Position numbers and translations under genes: made by a program
Shown: piece after piece, positions 38,079 to 45,867 of the stretch
Numbering within the stretch: position 1 is the stretch's first letter
Layout: each line of letters starts with the position of its first letter
Origin: Henriciella sp.
GTDB lineage: Bacteria > Pseudomonadota > Alphaproteobacteria > Caulobacterales > Hyphomonadaceae
Direction of reading: 5' to 3'
Assembly (NCBI GenBank): GCA_021776655.1
Contig: JAJFFK010000004.1
Coordinates: 62,001-126,000, forward strand
Length of the DNA: 64,000 nt
The notes under the pieces: model-generated
Database searches by the model: none
What the model saw: the letters and a program-made list of their open reading frames with translations, nothing else
What the model was told of the DNA's origin: nothing

Positions 38079-39559
38079 GCGGCACCTGCTTTGGTTCGAT
38101 CATTGGTCCAGTGTAGGGCGATGCGGCGCAGGGCTTCGGCGTCGAGGGGTTTGGCGGCGACGCCGTCGGCCCCGGCGGCGCGGGCGCGGCGCTCTATATC
38201 CGGGTTCATCTCAGCCGAAATGGCAATGATTGGCACATCCGATCCGCTCGCGCGCAGGCGGCGCATCGCTTCAAAACCATCCATGATCGGCATTCTTAAA
38301 TCCATGAGTACCAGCTGTGGCCTGATTTGCTTGATAACGTCGAGGGCCTCGCGGCCAGTTGAGGCGACGGTGACGGCAAATCCCGTCGATTCCAAGGCAC
38401 GTTGCGCAATGAGTGTGTTGATTGGATTGTCATCAGCGATGACGATCTGGCCATGCCCCTTCTGGTCAGGTGCGTCTTCGATCCGCTCTTTCTCACCTGC
38501 CATAGCCAGTCCAGCCCGTTCTATCAGCGAGGCTTGGCGCAGGGGTCTGATCAGCCAGCCTGCCGCACCGAGGGTGCGAAACCGGGGCATCTCAACCCGG
38601 TCCTCTGGGCGCAACACGATCAGAACAGGCGTCGTGTTGCACAGCGCGCGCAATGTATCTTCAGGCAGGTCGGCACTTGCCAGAACCAGTTTTGCCGCCT
38701 TCGCGCTCGCGGGAACTGGCGGGTCGATCACGGTGGGAGAAGCCCCCGATGCGCTCAACGCTGCGGCGGCGGCGAGACTGGATGCAGGCGGCAGGCCTGC
38801 AAACGCGATCAATCCTGTGAATGACGCCATAGCCTCATCGGCCAGGTCTTTGGTGTTGGCGGGGTCTACCGGAATGCTCACATGAAACACAGTTCCCGAC
38901 CCGAGCGCGCTTTTAATGTTCACCGTGCCGCCAAGTCGCTGACACAGGCGCTGTACAATCGCCAGGCCGAGACCAACGCCGCCATCCTTTTGCGCGTCTG
39001 AAGTGTCATTTTGACGAAAGGCATCAAACAAGTGCGCTTGCGCCGTATCGGAAATGCCCGGCCCGGTATCATAGATTTTAAAGACCAGATGCCCATCATG
39101 ATAATCGGTATCGACCAGAACCGCGCCCGAGGGTGTGAATTTCAAAGCATTTCCAACAAGATTGAACAGAACTTGTCGGATTTTACCGGCATCTCCAATA
39201 ACCTGCTTAGGAACGCGAGGCCCGGTGCGAACGGCAAGATCAAGACCTGCGGCATGGGCGCGGGGTGCCAGCAGTTCAGCAACTTCCTGAGCCAGCGTAT
39301 TCGGCGCAAAATGCTCGGTCTCAATCTCAATTTTTCCGGCATCGAGGCGAGCAAAGTCAAGGACATTGTTGAGCAAATCAAGCAAGCGAGACCCAGACAG
39401 ACGGATTGCCTCGACATATTCGCGTTGGGCTGGATCAAGCTCGGTTTCCAGGAGTAGCGAGACGGTTCCCAGAATACCGTTCAGAGGCGTGCGGATCTCG
39501 TGGCTCGTGGTCGCGAGAAGGGCTTGTTCTGGCGTCGGGTTCGGTCGTGTATCTGACAT
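38075..39559 (-). CDS. Soluble hybrid histidine kinase with an apparently degenerate receiver
   Basis: The 494-aa protein has no membrane segment. HisKA is at about 10–80 with phospho-acceptor His20 (SHEIRTPLNG). HATPase_c is at about 120–232 with N box NLVGNALKF, G1 DTGPGIS and G2 GVGLGLAI. A middle segment (243–350) keeps a receiver-like fold pattern (ending GWLIRPLRQASLIERAG) but lacks the acidic pocket and phospho-acceptor. A functional receiver follows (370–490) with acidic IADDN and Asp420 in LVLMDLRMPIMDG. No sensor domain precedes the kinase core, so inputs must come from partners. It lies in an operon with yifB and the AmpG-like gene (ATGA overlap). Confidence 0.92.
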   Translation of the reverse strand: MSDTRPNPTPEQALLATTSHEIRTPLNGILGTVSLLLETELDPAQREYVEAIRLSGSRLLDLLNNVLDFARLDAGKIEIETEHFAPNTLAQEVAELLAPRAHAAGLDLAVRTGPRVPKQVIGDAGKIRQVLFNLVGNALKFTPSGAVLVDTDYHDGHLVFKIYDTGPGISDTAQAHLFDAFRQNDTSDAQKDGGVGLGLAIVQRLCQRLGGTVNIKSALGSGTVFHVSIPVDPANTKDLADEAMASFTGLIAFAGLPPASSLAAAAALSASGASPTVIDPPVPASAKAAKLVLASADLPEDTLRALCNTTPVLIVLRPEDRVEMPRFRTLGAAGWLIRPLRQASLIERAGLAMAGEKERIEDAPDQKGHGQIVIADDNPINTLIAQRALESTGFAVTVASTGREALDVIKQIRPQLVLMDLRMPIMDGFEAMRRLRASGSDVPIIAISAEMNPDIERRARAAGADGVAAKPLDAEALRRIALHWTNDRTKAGAA

Positions 39560-39594
39560 GGCTGGAACAATGCCAGAAAGGCTTGACGATTCGC

Positions 39595-41145
39595 TTAACG
39601 CGCCAGGGCATCTACCTTGACGCCGGGCGTGTCGGACGGGGCTCGGCGGCGATAGGACAAGGCTTCGGCAACATGCAGGCGCCGGACCCCATCTGCGCCG
39701 TCGAGATCAGCAATGGTACGCGCCACTTTCAGGACGCGATGATAAGCGCGCGCCGACAGGCTCAGTTTGACCGCAGCCTCCGCGATCAGGGCGCTACCCG
39801 GACCGTCCGGTTGGGCCAATTGTTCAAGCAGCGGTCCGGTGGCATCGGCGTTCACCGCGCGGCGGGTCGGGGTGAGGGTGCTTTGATACCGTTCAATCTG
39901 AACCGCGCGTGCAGTGGCCACCCGCGCCGCAGCTTCGGCAGTGCCTTCAGCGGGCGGCGGCAAAGTTAAGTCCATTGCCGTGACCGGCGGCGTGTCGAAG
40001 AAGAGGTCAATCCGGTCGAGGAAAGGTCCCGACATCCGCGCCTGATATTGCTCAGCGCATTTTGGCCCACGCCGGCACGCGCTGTCACCGGGGCCACCGC
40101 CGCAGCGGCACGGGTTCATTGCCGCAATCAGTTGAAAGCGGCTGGGATATTTCACGTGTCGATTGGCCCGCGAAATGGTCACCTCACCATCCTCCAGCGG
40201 TTGGCGTAAACTGTCGAGGACCTGCCCGGGAAACTCCGGCAATTCATCCAGAAACAAGACCCCGTGATGGGCGAGCGACACTTCACCTGGGCGCGCTTTC
40301 ATGCCGCCACCGACAAGCGCCGCCATTGAGGCTGAATGGTGCGGCGCGCGGAACGGCCTAGTGCGCGAAAGTTGGCCGCGTTCGAGCAAGCCCGCCACCG
40401 ATTGTATCTGTGAGACCTCGAGTAATTCCCGCGCTGAAAGCGACGGCAACAGACCTGGCAAGCGTTTGGCAAGCATCGATTTGCCGGAGCCTGGCGGCCC
40501 GCAAAAGAGTAAATTATGGCCACCCGCCGCAGCGATTTCGAGTGCGCGCTTGGCACCGTCCTGGCCCTTAACCTCGCGCAAATCAGGCACGCTGGGACCT
40601 TCACGCAGCTTGCCCGGAGGTGGGCATGATAGCGGCGTGCGCCCGGTAAAATGATTGATCAGAGCGATCAGGTTCGGCGCGGCCAGATTACCTTCGCCCG
40701 CCCACGCTGCCTCTGGTCCGCACACGAGCGGGCAAATCAAGCGCAAATCAAGTTCCAGCGCCGCCATTGCTGCGGGCAGAACCCCCAATGTCTGACCCAG
40801 TTGGCCATCTAGCGACAGTTCGCCAAGTGCAGCATGCCCGTCGAGGGCATCTGGCGGGACAATTCCCATCGCCGCCATGATCGCGAGTGCGATGGCAAGA
40901 TCGTAATGGCTACCTTCTTTGGGCAGATCAGCGGGGGCGAGATTAACGGTAATTCGCTTGGGAGGAAGAGCCAGACCAATTGCGCTGAACGCCGCGCGCA
41001 CCCGTTCGCGACTTTCGCCAACCGCCTTGTCAGGCAAGCCAACAATCATGAACGAGGGCTGATTGCCACCAGCAATATAGACCTGCACATCAACCGGCTT
41101 GGCCTCAATGCCTTCAAAGGCAAACGTGGTCATTCGCGCAACCAT
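39595..41145 (-). CDS. YifB/ComM-family Mg-chelatase-like AAA+ ATPase
   Basis: The 516-aa protein has the ChlI N-terminal region (FAFEGIEAKPVDVQVYIAGG, MIVGLPDKAVGESRERVRAA), Walker A GPPGSGKS, RPFRAPHHSAS, Walker B GVLFLDELPEF, and the four-Cys motif NPCRCGG...C..C, followed by a C-terminal chelatase domain. ComM, a family member, is a hexameric helicase that aids branch migration during natural transformation. The role outside competent species is less clear. A GAGGGA site precedes 41145. It is the first gene of a unit with the hybrid kinase, 35 bp away. Confidence 0.93.
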   Translation of the reverse strand: MVARMTTFAFEGIEAKPVDVQVYIAGGNQPSFMIVGLPDKAVGESRERVRAAFSAIGLALPPKRITVNLAPADLPKEGSHYDLAIALAIMAAMGIVPPDALDGHAALGELSLDGQLGQTLGVLPAAMAALELDLRLICPLVCGPEAAWAGEGNLAAPNLIALINHFTGRTPLSCPPPGKLREGPSVPDLREVKGQDGAKRALEIAAAGGHNLLFCGPPGSGKSMLAKRLPGLLPSLSARELLEVSQIQSVAGLLERGQLSRTRPFRAPHHSASMAALVGGGMKARPGEVSLAHHGVLFLDELPEFPGQVLDSLRQPLEDGEVTISRANRHVKYPSRFQLIAAMNPCRCGGGPGDSACRRGPKCAEQYQARMSGPFLDRIDLFFDTPPVTAMDLTLPPPAEGTAEAAARVATARAVQIERYQSTLTPTRRAVNADATGPLLEQLAQPDGPGSALIAEAAVKLSLSARAYHRVLKVARTIADLDGADGVRRLHVAEALSYRRRAPSDTPGVKVDALAR

Positions 41146-41276
41146 TATGTCCCTCCAAGCTCAATTCGATGTGTTCAGATACCGTAGCAAACAAACTAGA
41201 ACAAATAAAGAACAATCTTTCCAGCATCGCCTATTTTATGTTTGCTGCTTATACAAGGGCAAGCGAGGAGTAGATG

Positions 41277-41744
41277 ATGTCAGAGACATTTTGTGTAGAA
41301 CCGATTGGCTGGGTGCGGTGTGAACGCACAGAAGTCCTGGATGATGGTTGGGACACAATTCCAGCGACGATTGAGTTGGATACAGATCGATTCAACGCAG
41401 ATGCGTTTCTTGGATTGGAAGGGTTTTCTTATGTCGAGATCATCTTTCTGTTTGATCAGGTCGAGGAAGACAAGATTGTAACCGGCGCGCGCCACCCGCG
41501 CGGGCGAAAGACGTGGCCGAAAACCGGTATCTTTGCCCAGCGCGGCAAGAACCGCCCTAACCGGTTGGGGGCGACGATTTGCCGGGTGGTTTCGGTGTAC
41601 AAGACACGGCTTCGGCTGGCTGGCCTAGATGCGATTGACGGAACCCCTGTGATTGATATCAAGCCGGTCATGTCAGGGTTTTTGCCGCGCGGAGATGTGG
41701 CCGAGCCGGATTGGGCCAAGGAGATCATGTCGTCTTATTGGTAA
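41277..41744 (+). CDS. TrmO-type tRNA N6-threonylcarbamoyladenosine methyltransferase
   Basis: The 155-aa protein has the UPF0066/TsaA fold signature: VEPIGWVRC near the start, VTGARHPRGRKTWPKTGIFAQRGKNRPN in compressed family order, and DIKPVMSG. TrmO uses S-adenosylmethionine to methylate t6A37 of certain tRNAs. The RPNRLG here replaces RPNPIG of most relatives. The second ATG (41277) has an AGGAG site 6 nt upstream, better than the first ATG (41274). It overlaps the convergent HAD gene by 10 bp. Confidence 0.85.
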   Translation: MSETFCVEPIGWVRCERTEVLDDGWDTIPATIELDTDRFNADAFLGLEGFSYVEIIFLFDQVEEDKIVTGARHPRGRKTWPKTGIFAQRGKNRPNRLGATICRVVSVYKTRLRLAGLDAIDGTPVIDIKPVMSGFLPRGDVAEPDWAKEIMSSYW

Positions 41745-42364
41745 GGCTGCAGACCCAGCAATTGTTCCAAATCTCTATAGGCGCACTCGCGATGATGGTG
41801 AGCTTGCCAACCCGCAAGTTGCGCCGCCTCGATGTTCTCAGCCATATCATCGACCAACAGGAAGGCACGTGATGGAAGGTTCAGCGCTGCCTCAATATGC
41901 CTGAAATAGCTCAGGTCAGGTTTGGCGGTTCGCATTCGGCCAGCGGCAAACAGGTGATCGACCAATCCACCAAACCCCATTCGGTCTTCAATAAATTCCG
42001 CGCGGTGAATTTCATTATTCGTGGCGATAATATTGGTCAGATTGCGCGTTGATAATTGCTGAATATAGCCGAGCATATTGGCGTCTGGCAGAGCGTCCTT
42101 GTTGAACCAATAATCCAAAATATCCTGCGCGCTGTGGGCGGTATCATGCAGACTCAACCAATCAGATAGCATGGCTTTCAGATCGGCGTCGCCGCGCATG
42201 GCCTGCTGAAAACGGCCTTTGAACAAGAACGTATGGAAGGATTGCAGAGGCAAGCCGAGATCGCGCTCAAAATCGCGCGACCAGATAAACACGCCATCTT
42301 CAATATTGCGGTTGAGGACGCCGTCAAAGTCCCACGCAATCACTTTCACGTCGGAAAGGCTCAT
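41735..42364 (-). CDS. HAD-superfamily hydrolase
   Basis: The 209-aa protein has motif I WDFDGVLNRN (both Asp present), motif II around ATNN, Lys in RTAKPDLSYF and motif IV LLVDDMAENI. The cap between motifs I and II is helical (subfamily I). The substrate is unknown. A GAGGGG site precedes the start. It differs from the other HAD protein at 10283, which lacks the second motif I Asp. Confidence 0.88.
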   Translation of the reverse strand: MSLSDVKVIAWDFDGVLNRNIEDGVFIWSRDFERDLGLPLQSFHTFLFKGRFQQAMRGDADLKAMLSDWLSLHDTAHSAQDILDYWFNKDALPDANMLGYIQQLSTRNLTNIIATNNEIHRAEFIEDRMGFGGLVDHLFAAGRMRTAKPDLSYFRHIEAALNLPSRAFLLVDDMAENIEAAQLAGWQAHHHRECAYRDLEQLLGLQPYQ

Positions 42365-42397
42365 CGCTGGCCCCTCATACCTTATGCAGGTTACGAT

Positions 42398-42784
42398 TTA
42401 TGGGTCGAGGCGAATAATTTCGTCTTCGTCAGGCTCAACCGGCTCAGAATCTGCGGAGGTCGCTGGGTCTTGGAACGCGGGTAATGTACTCAACCCACCG
42501 TCGGACGGAGCCGAATCGGGCAAATTGAAACCGCTTCCTGACGGTGCCGCGTCTCTGGTTGGTGGCGGCGACAGATTGAAACCACCATTCGAGCCTGATC
42601 CGGGAGCCGAAGCAATTGGATCTGGCAGGTTGAAGCCGCTATTGCTTGCTGACGCTGAGGCTGGAACAACTTCTGCAGTCTCGGCTGCAGCGGTCTCAAT
42701 GTTTTGTGGGTCTGAGTCTGAACAGGCGGCACCGGCAAGGGCGAGGGCCGACATGGTTGCGAGTGTGATGGCTTTCAAATTCAT
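42398..42784 (-). CDS. Small repeat-containing probable lipoprotein, 128 aa
   Basis: The start at 42784 gives a hydrophobic signal (MNLKAITLATMSALALAGAAC, Cys21); the lipobox GAAC is imperfect, so anchoring is probable, not certain. The mature part is low-complexity, rich in Ser, Pro, Ala and Gly, and carries three copies of a [SG]GFNL[PS][DP] motif near residues 49, 66 and 86. The C terminus is acidic (DEDEIIRL). GGAGGT sits directly against the ATG, unusually close. No family is recognised. It lies downstream of gshB. Confidence 0.7.
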   Translation of the reverse strand: MNLKAITLATMSALALAGAACSDSDPQNIETAAAETAEVVPASASASNSGFNLPDPIASAPGSGSNGGFNLSPPPTRDAAPSGSGFNLPDSAPSDGGLSTLPAFQDPATSADSEPVEPDEDEIIRLDP

Positions 42785-42806
42785 ACCTCCGATTTTGACC
42801 AATTGA

Positions 42807-43757
42807 TCATACATTGGCAAGTCTGGCTTGCAGAGCTTGCCAAAACATTGACGCTGGATTGCGGCCTGTAAAGTCCCGCACTTGCTGAACGCCGGTTGGG
42901 GACGTGTTATTCACTTCGGTCAGACGCCCGCCAATCACGTCGATGCCAACCAGAATTTGCCCTTGTGCCTTCAGTTTCGGGCCGATCGCATTGCAGATCG
43001 CCAAATCAGCTTCGGTCAGGTCGCTCGGTTCTGCTGTGCCACCAACGGCAAGATTAGACCGGGCATGGCCCTTTTGCGGGATACGGTTGAACCCGCCGAC
43101 CGGCTCGCCATCAATCAAAATGATTCGTTTATCGCCTTGCGCGACGGCCGGAAGAAAGGCTTGCACAATCAACGGTTCGGTTGTTCGGCCAAGAAAGAGG
43201 TCGATCAGTGGACCAAAATTATTGTCGCCTGGTTTGACGTGGAAGACATCGCCGCCGCCAAATCCGTAGAGTGGTTTGACAATTACGTCTTTGTACGCGG
43301 TGCGAAACGCACTGATCGCCGCGTGGTCACGTGAAATCAGAGTGGGCGGCATAAAGTCGGCATGCGCAAGCGGGAACAGTTTTTCCGGCCCTGAGCGCAC
43401 ATGTTCAGGGTCGTTGACCACCAGCGTATCGGGCTTGAGCAGCTCAAGAATATGGCAAGCTGTGATATAGCCCATGTCGAAAGGTGGGTCCTGACGCATC
43501 AGGATAACATCGACATCATCGCGCAAGTCGAGGGTGACCCGGTCGGAAAATATCGCTGGGTTTCCGACCACACGTTGCACCGTCATTGGCCTGGCATAGG
43601 CGGTGATCCGACCATGACCATAGGTCAGGTTTTCAGGCTGATACTCGAATAATGTGTGACCGCAGGCTTGCGCGGCTTCGGCCAATGCAAACGTTGTGTT
43701 CGAGGTCACATCAGCAGTTTCTAGTGGGTCAGTCTGGATCGCAACGCGCAAGCTCAT
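42807..43757 (-). CDS. gshB: Glutathione synthetase
   Basis: The 316-aa protein has the GshB N-terminal fold (LRVAIQTDPLETADV), MRQDPPFDMGYITACHILE, an ATP-grasp core with VIVKPLYGFGGGDVF and GDKRIILIDGEPVGGFNRIPQ, and EVNNTSPTG near the C terminus. It joins gamma-glutamylcysteine and glycine using ATP. An AGGAAT site precedes the start. GSH is consistent with the gamma-glutamyltransferase at 29623. Confidence 0.97.
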   Translation of the reverse strand: MSLRVAIQTDPLETADVTSNTTFALAEAAQACGHTLFEYQPENLTYGHGRITAYARPMTVQRVVGNPAIFSDRVTLDLRDDVDVILMRQDPPFDMGYITACHILELLKPDTLVVNDPEHVRSGPEKLFPLAHADFMPPTLISRDHAAISAFRTAYKDVIVKPLYGFGGGDVFHVKPGDNNFGPLIDLFLGRTTEPLIVQAFLPAVAQGDKRIILIDGEPVGGFNRIPQKGHARSNLAVGGTAEPSDLTEADLAICNAIGPKLKAQGQILVGIDVIGGRLTEVNNTSPTGVQQVRDFTGRNPASMFWQALQARLANV

Positions 43758-43848
43758 GGCAATTCCTTATCAGCAGCTAGGCGCCTATATGTGGGCGCTG
43801 AGTGAAGATTGAAAGCGCCAGCAGCGTGCGCTGCCATATATTGTGGTT

Positions 43849-44499
43849 TTAGCTTTCAGGGTCGCCCACCAGCTCGTCTGGATCATAAGGGGCAGGAGTG
43901 GCAGGCTGGTAAGGCACGATCTCGCCGCGTTCGTCGCGCAAGCGCAGATACGAGACAACCTGATTGACCCCGCCTGCATAGCTCGCCTCTTCCGCGGCGC
44001 GTTCAATTTCATGCGCATCACGGGCAATCCCGGTAAGATACACCACGCCGCCATAAGTTTCGACATTGATATTCACCGATTTGACGCTCTTTGAACCAAT
44101 CAGGCGGGCGCGCACCCGGGCGGAGATAATTTCATCCGAAGCATTCGAAAAGAAGCCGCCTGGAGATTCGATCCGTACTTCATTGGCAACATCGCGGGTA
44201 CGTTTGGCTGACCAGGCAATGCTTTCAGCCGTCACGCGCAGTTCCGGGGTCTGAACGCGGCCAGATATCAGCACCAGTCCGCCAGCGACTTCGACATCCA
44301 CTTCACCCAGACTGCCATGCGATATAAGCTTTGATTTCACCTCTGTTTCGATGGCGACATCGTCAACCGCTTCGCCAAAGGTACGTTCCTGATTAGCACT
44401 AACTGCAGCGGTTCCAGCCACACCGACCGCAGCGAGAACGCACCCTGACAGGAGAGGCAGGGCAGCAAGGGAACAGAGGGTGATGGAAAGGCGGTTCAT
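43849..44499 (-). CDS. dolP: Dual BON-domain outer-membrane lipoprotein, DolP/YraP-like
   Basis: The 216-aa precursor has a signal ending LLSGC (Cys20) and two BON domains (about 45–112 and 120–190), each with a GGxVxLxGxV-like strand (GGLVLISGRV, GGVVYLTGIA). DolP in E. coli is a two-BON-domain lipoprotein that supports outer-membrane integrity and the Bam machinery. Context supports the call: yraN, rsmI and an lpoA-like gene lie upstream, as in the E. coli yra locus. The C-terminal tail is acidic and Pro-rich. An AGGAAT site precedes 44499. Confidence 0.88.
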   Translation of the reverse strand: MNRLSITLCSLAALPLLSGCVLAAVGVAGTAAVSANQERTFGEAVDDVAIETEVKSKLISHGSLGEVDVEVAGGLVLISGRVQTPELRVTAESIAWSAKRTRDVANEVRIESPGGFFSNASDEIISARVRARLIGSKSVKSVNINVETYGGVVYLTGIARDAHEIERAAEEASYAGGVNQVVSYLRLRDERGEIVPYQPATPAPYDPDELVGDPES

Positions 44500-44576
44500 G
44501 GTTGGATTCCTGTAATATACGCGTTGTATTGCGGCTTGGTGATAGAGCCACGATTGGGCGAGAATAGGGCCAGTGT

Positions 44577-44948
44577 CTAGGGCCGCCAATAGTCTGGCTG
44601 ATGATTAGGCCATTTGTAAGGGGCCGCCGCGATAATATCGTACCGCCAGCCGCAAGACGCCAGATCAGGCCGCCGCGCCATCCAACTCGCGGCGGCACCG
44701 GCAATACGCTGCCAATTGCGATCCGTCACTGCGATCAGGGCCTGATCAAGTGTCGCGCGGTATTTCACTTCGACAAAAGCAACTGTTTTGCCGCGCTTTG
44801 CGATCAAGTCGATTTCACCCACCGGAAGCCGGGCGCGCCGTGCCAGAATTTGGTAGCCTTTGACTTGTAACGAAAGAGCGGCAAGCCACTCTGCGCGTCG
44901 CCCACGGTTTTCGGCGCGCTGGCGCTGTATTGCGAGTCGCTTACTCAT
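44577..44948 (-). CDS. yraN: YraN-family (UPF0102) nuclease-like protein
   Basis: The 123-aa protein has the family pattern RGRRAEWLAALSL near the N terminus and the PD-(D/E)XK-like core LPVGEIDLIAKRGKTVAFVEVK. Members resemble Holliday-junction resolvases and type IIS nucleases in fold, but activity is not established. The gene overlaps rsmI by 8 bp. Its place beside rsmI and an lpoA-like gene matches many proteobacteria. Confidence 0.93.
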   Translation of the reverse strand: MSKRLAIQRQRAENRGRRAEWLAALSLQVKGYQILARRARLPVGEIDLIAKRGKTVAFVEVKYRATLDQALIAVTDRNWQRIAGAAASWMARRPDLASCGWRYDIIAAAPYKWPNHQPDYWRP

Positions 44949-45867
44949 TTTTCAGGGCCAGACCGCGCTGGTAAACATCACGCTTCGGGATACCAAACTG
45001 CGCCGCAATATCTGCTGCTGCCTGTTTCAGGGGATGTCGTTTCAGAGCGTTGCTAAGTGCGTCATCAATTGCCTGTTGCGAGACCTCTGCCTCACCCGGT
45101 GGGCCAACCAGAACCACAATTTCGCCCTTGGGTGGACCAGCTTCGGCGTAATGAGCCGCCAGCCCGTCAAGCGTATCGCGGCGGGTTTCTTCGAATAATT
45201 TAGTCAGTTCGCGGGCCACAGCCGCATCGCGTTCAGCGCCGAGCGTTTCGGACAAATCCTGCAAGCTTGCGGCCAGGCGCGGTCCGCTCTCGTAGAAGAT
45301 CAGCGTCGCCGGAATTTCGGCCAGTTTCTGAGCTTGCTTTTTCCGAGCTGCGGATTTGGCAGGCAGAAACCCGCAGAACATGAAGCGATCACTCGGTAAG
45401 CCGCTGGCGACCAGGCCTGCGAGCAGGGCCGAGGCACCCGGTAGAGGAAATACGCGGTGGCCTGCTTCAAGCGCATCATGGGCGAGTTTCCAGCCTGGAT
45501 CAGAGACTAGCGGCGTTCCAGCATCGCTGATCAGCGCAATTGTTTCGCCCTGGGCGAGCCGCTGCAGAATCTCTGGACGCCGCCTTGCCCCATTATGGTC
45601 ATGATAGGGGCTGAGTTTAGCACGAATATTGTGTGCATCTAGCAGGCGTCTGGCGACTCTTGTATCTTCAGCAAGGACTTCGTCAGCTGCTGCCAGCGTA
45701 TCGAGGGCCCGCAAAGTGATGTCGCGCAGATTGCCGATAGGTGTGGCAACTATGTATAGACCCGCATCAAGGGATTGCCCCGCGCGCGGAGCAGTTTTAG
45801 GTTCACCGGAGACGCGGCCCTTGCCGCGGATATCTGGCGCTTTGGAGGAAGATTTTTCGGATGACAT
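44941..45867 (-). CDS. rsmI: 16S rRNA (cytidine(1402)-2'-O)-methyltransferase
   Basis: The 308-aa protein (from 45867) has the tetrapyrrole-methylase fold: GLYIVATPIGNLRDITLRAL, EDTRVARRLLDAHNI, LISDAGTPLVSDPG, FPLPGASALLAGLVASGLP and FCGFLPAK. RsmI methylates the ribose of C1402 in the decoding centre using S-adenosylmethionine. The in-frame ATG at 45879 would extend it by four residues. Both possible starts overlap the 5' end of the divergent lpoA-like gene. Confidence 0.97.
   Translation of the reverse strand: MSSEKSSSKAPDIRGKGRVSGEPKTAPRAGQSLDAGLYIVATPIGNLRDITLRALDTLAAADEVLAEDTRVARRLLDAHNIRAKLSPYHDHNGARRRPEILQRLAQGETIALISDAGTPLVSDPGWKLAHDALEAGHRVFPLPGASALLAGLVASGLPSDRFMFCGFLPAKSAARKKQAQKLAEIPATLIFYESGPRLAASLQDLSETLGAERDAAVARELTKLFEETRRDTLDGLAAHYAEAGPPKGEIVVLVGPPGEAEVSQQAIDDALSNALKRHPLKQAAADIAAQFGIPKRDVYQRGLALKNE

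Noticed and set aside
38025-38885. A 286-codon plus-strand frame
   Set aside because: Antisense to the hybrid kinase; no ribosome-binding site, Ser/Arg-rich composition.
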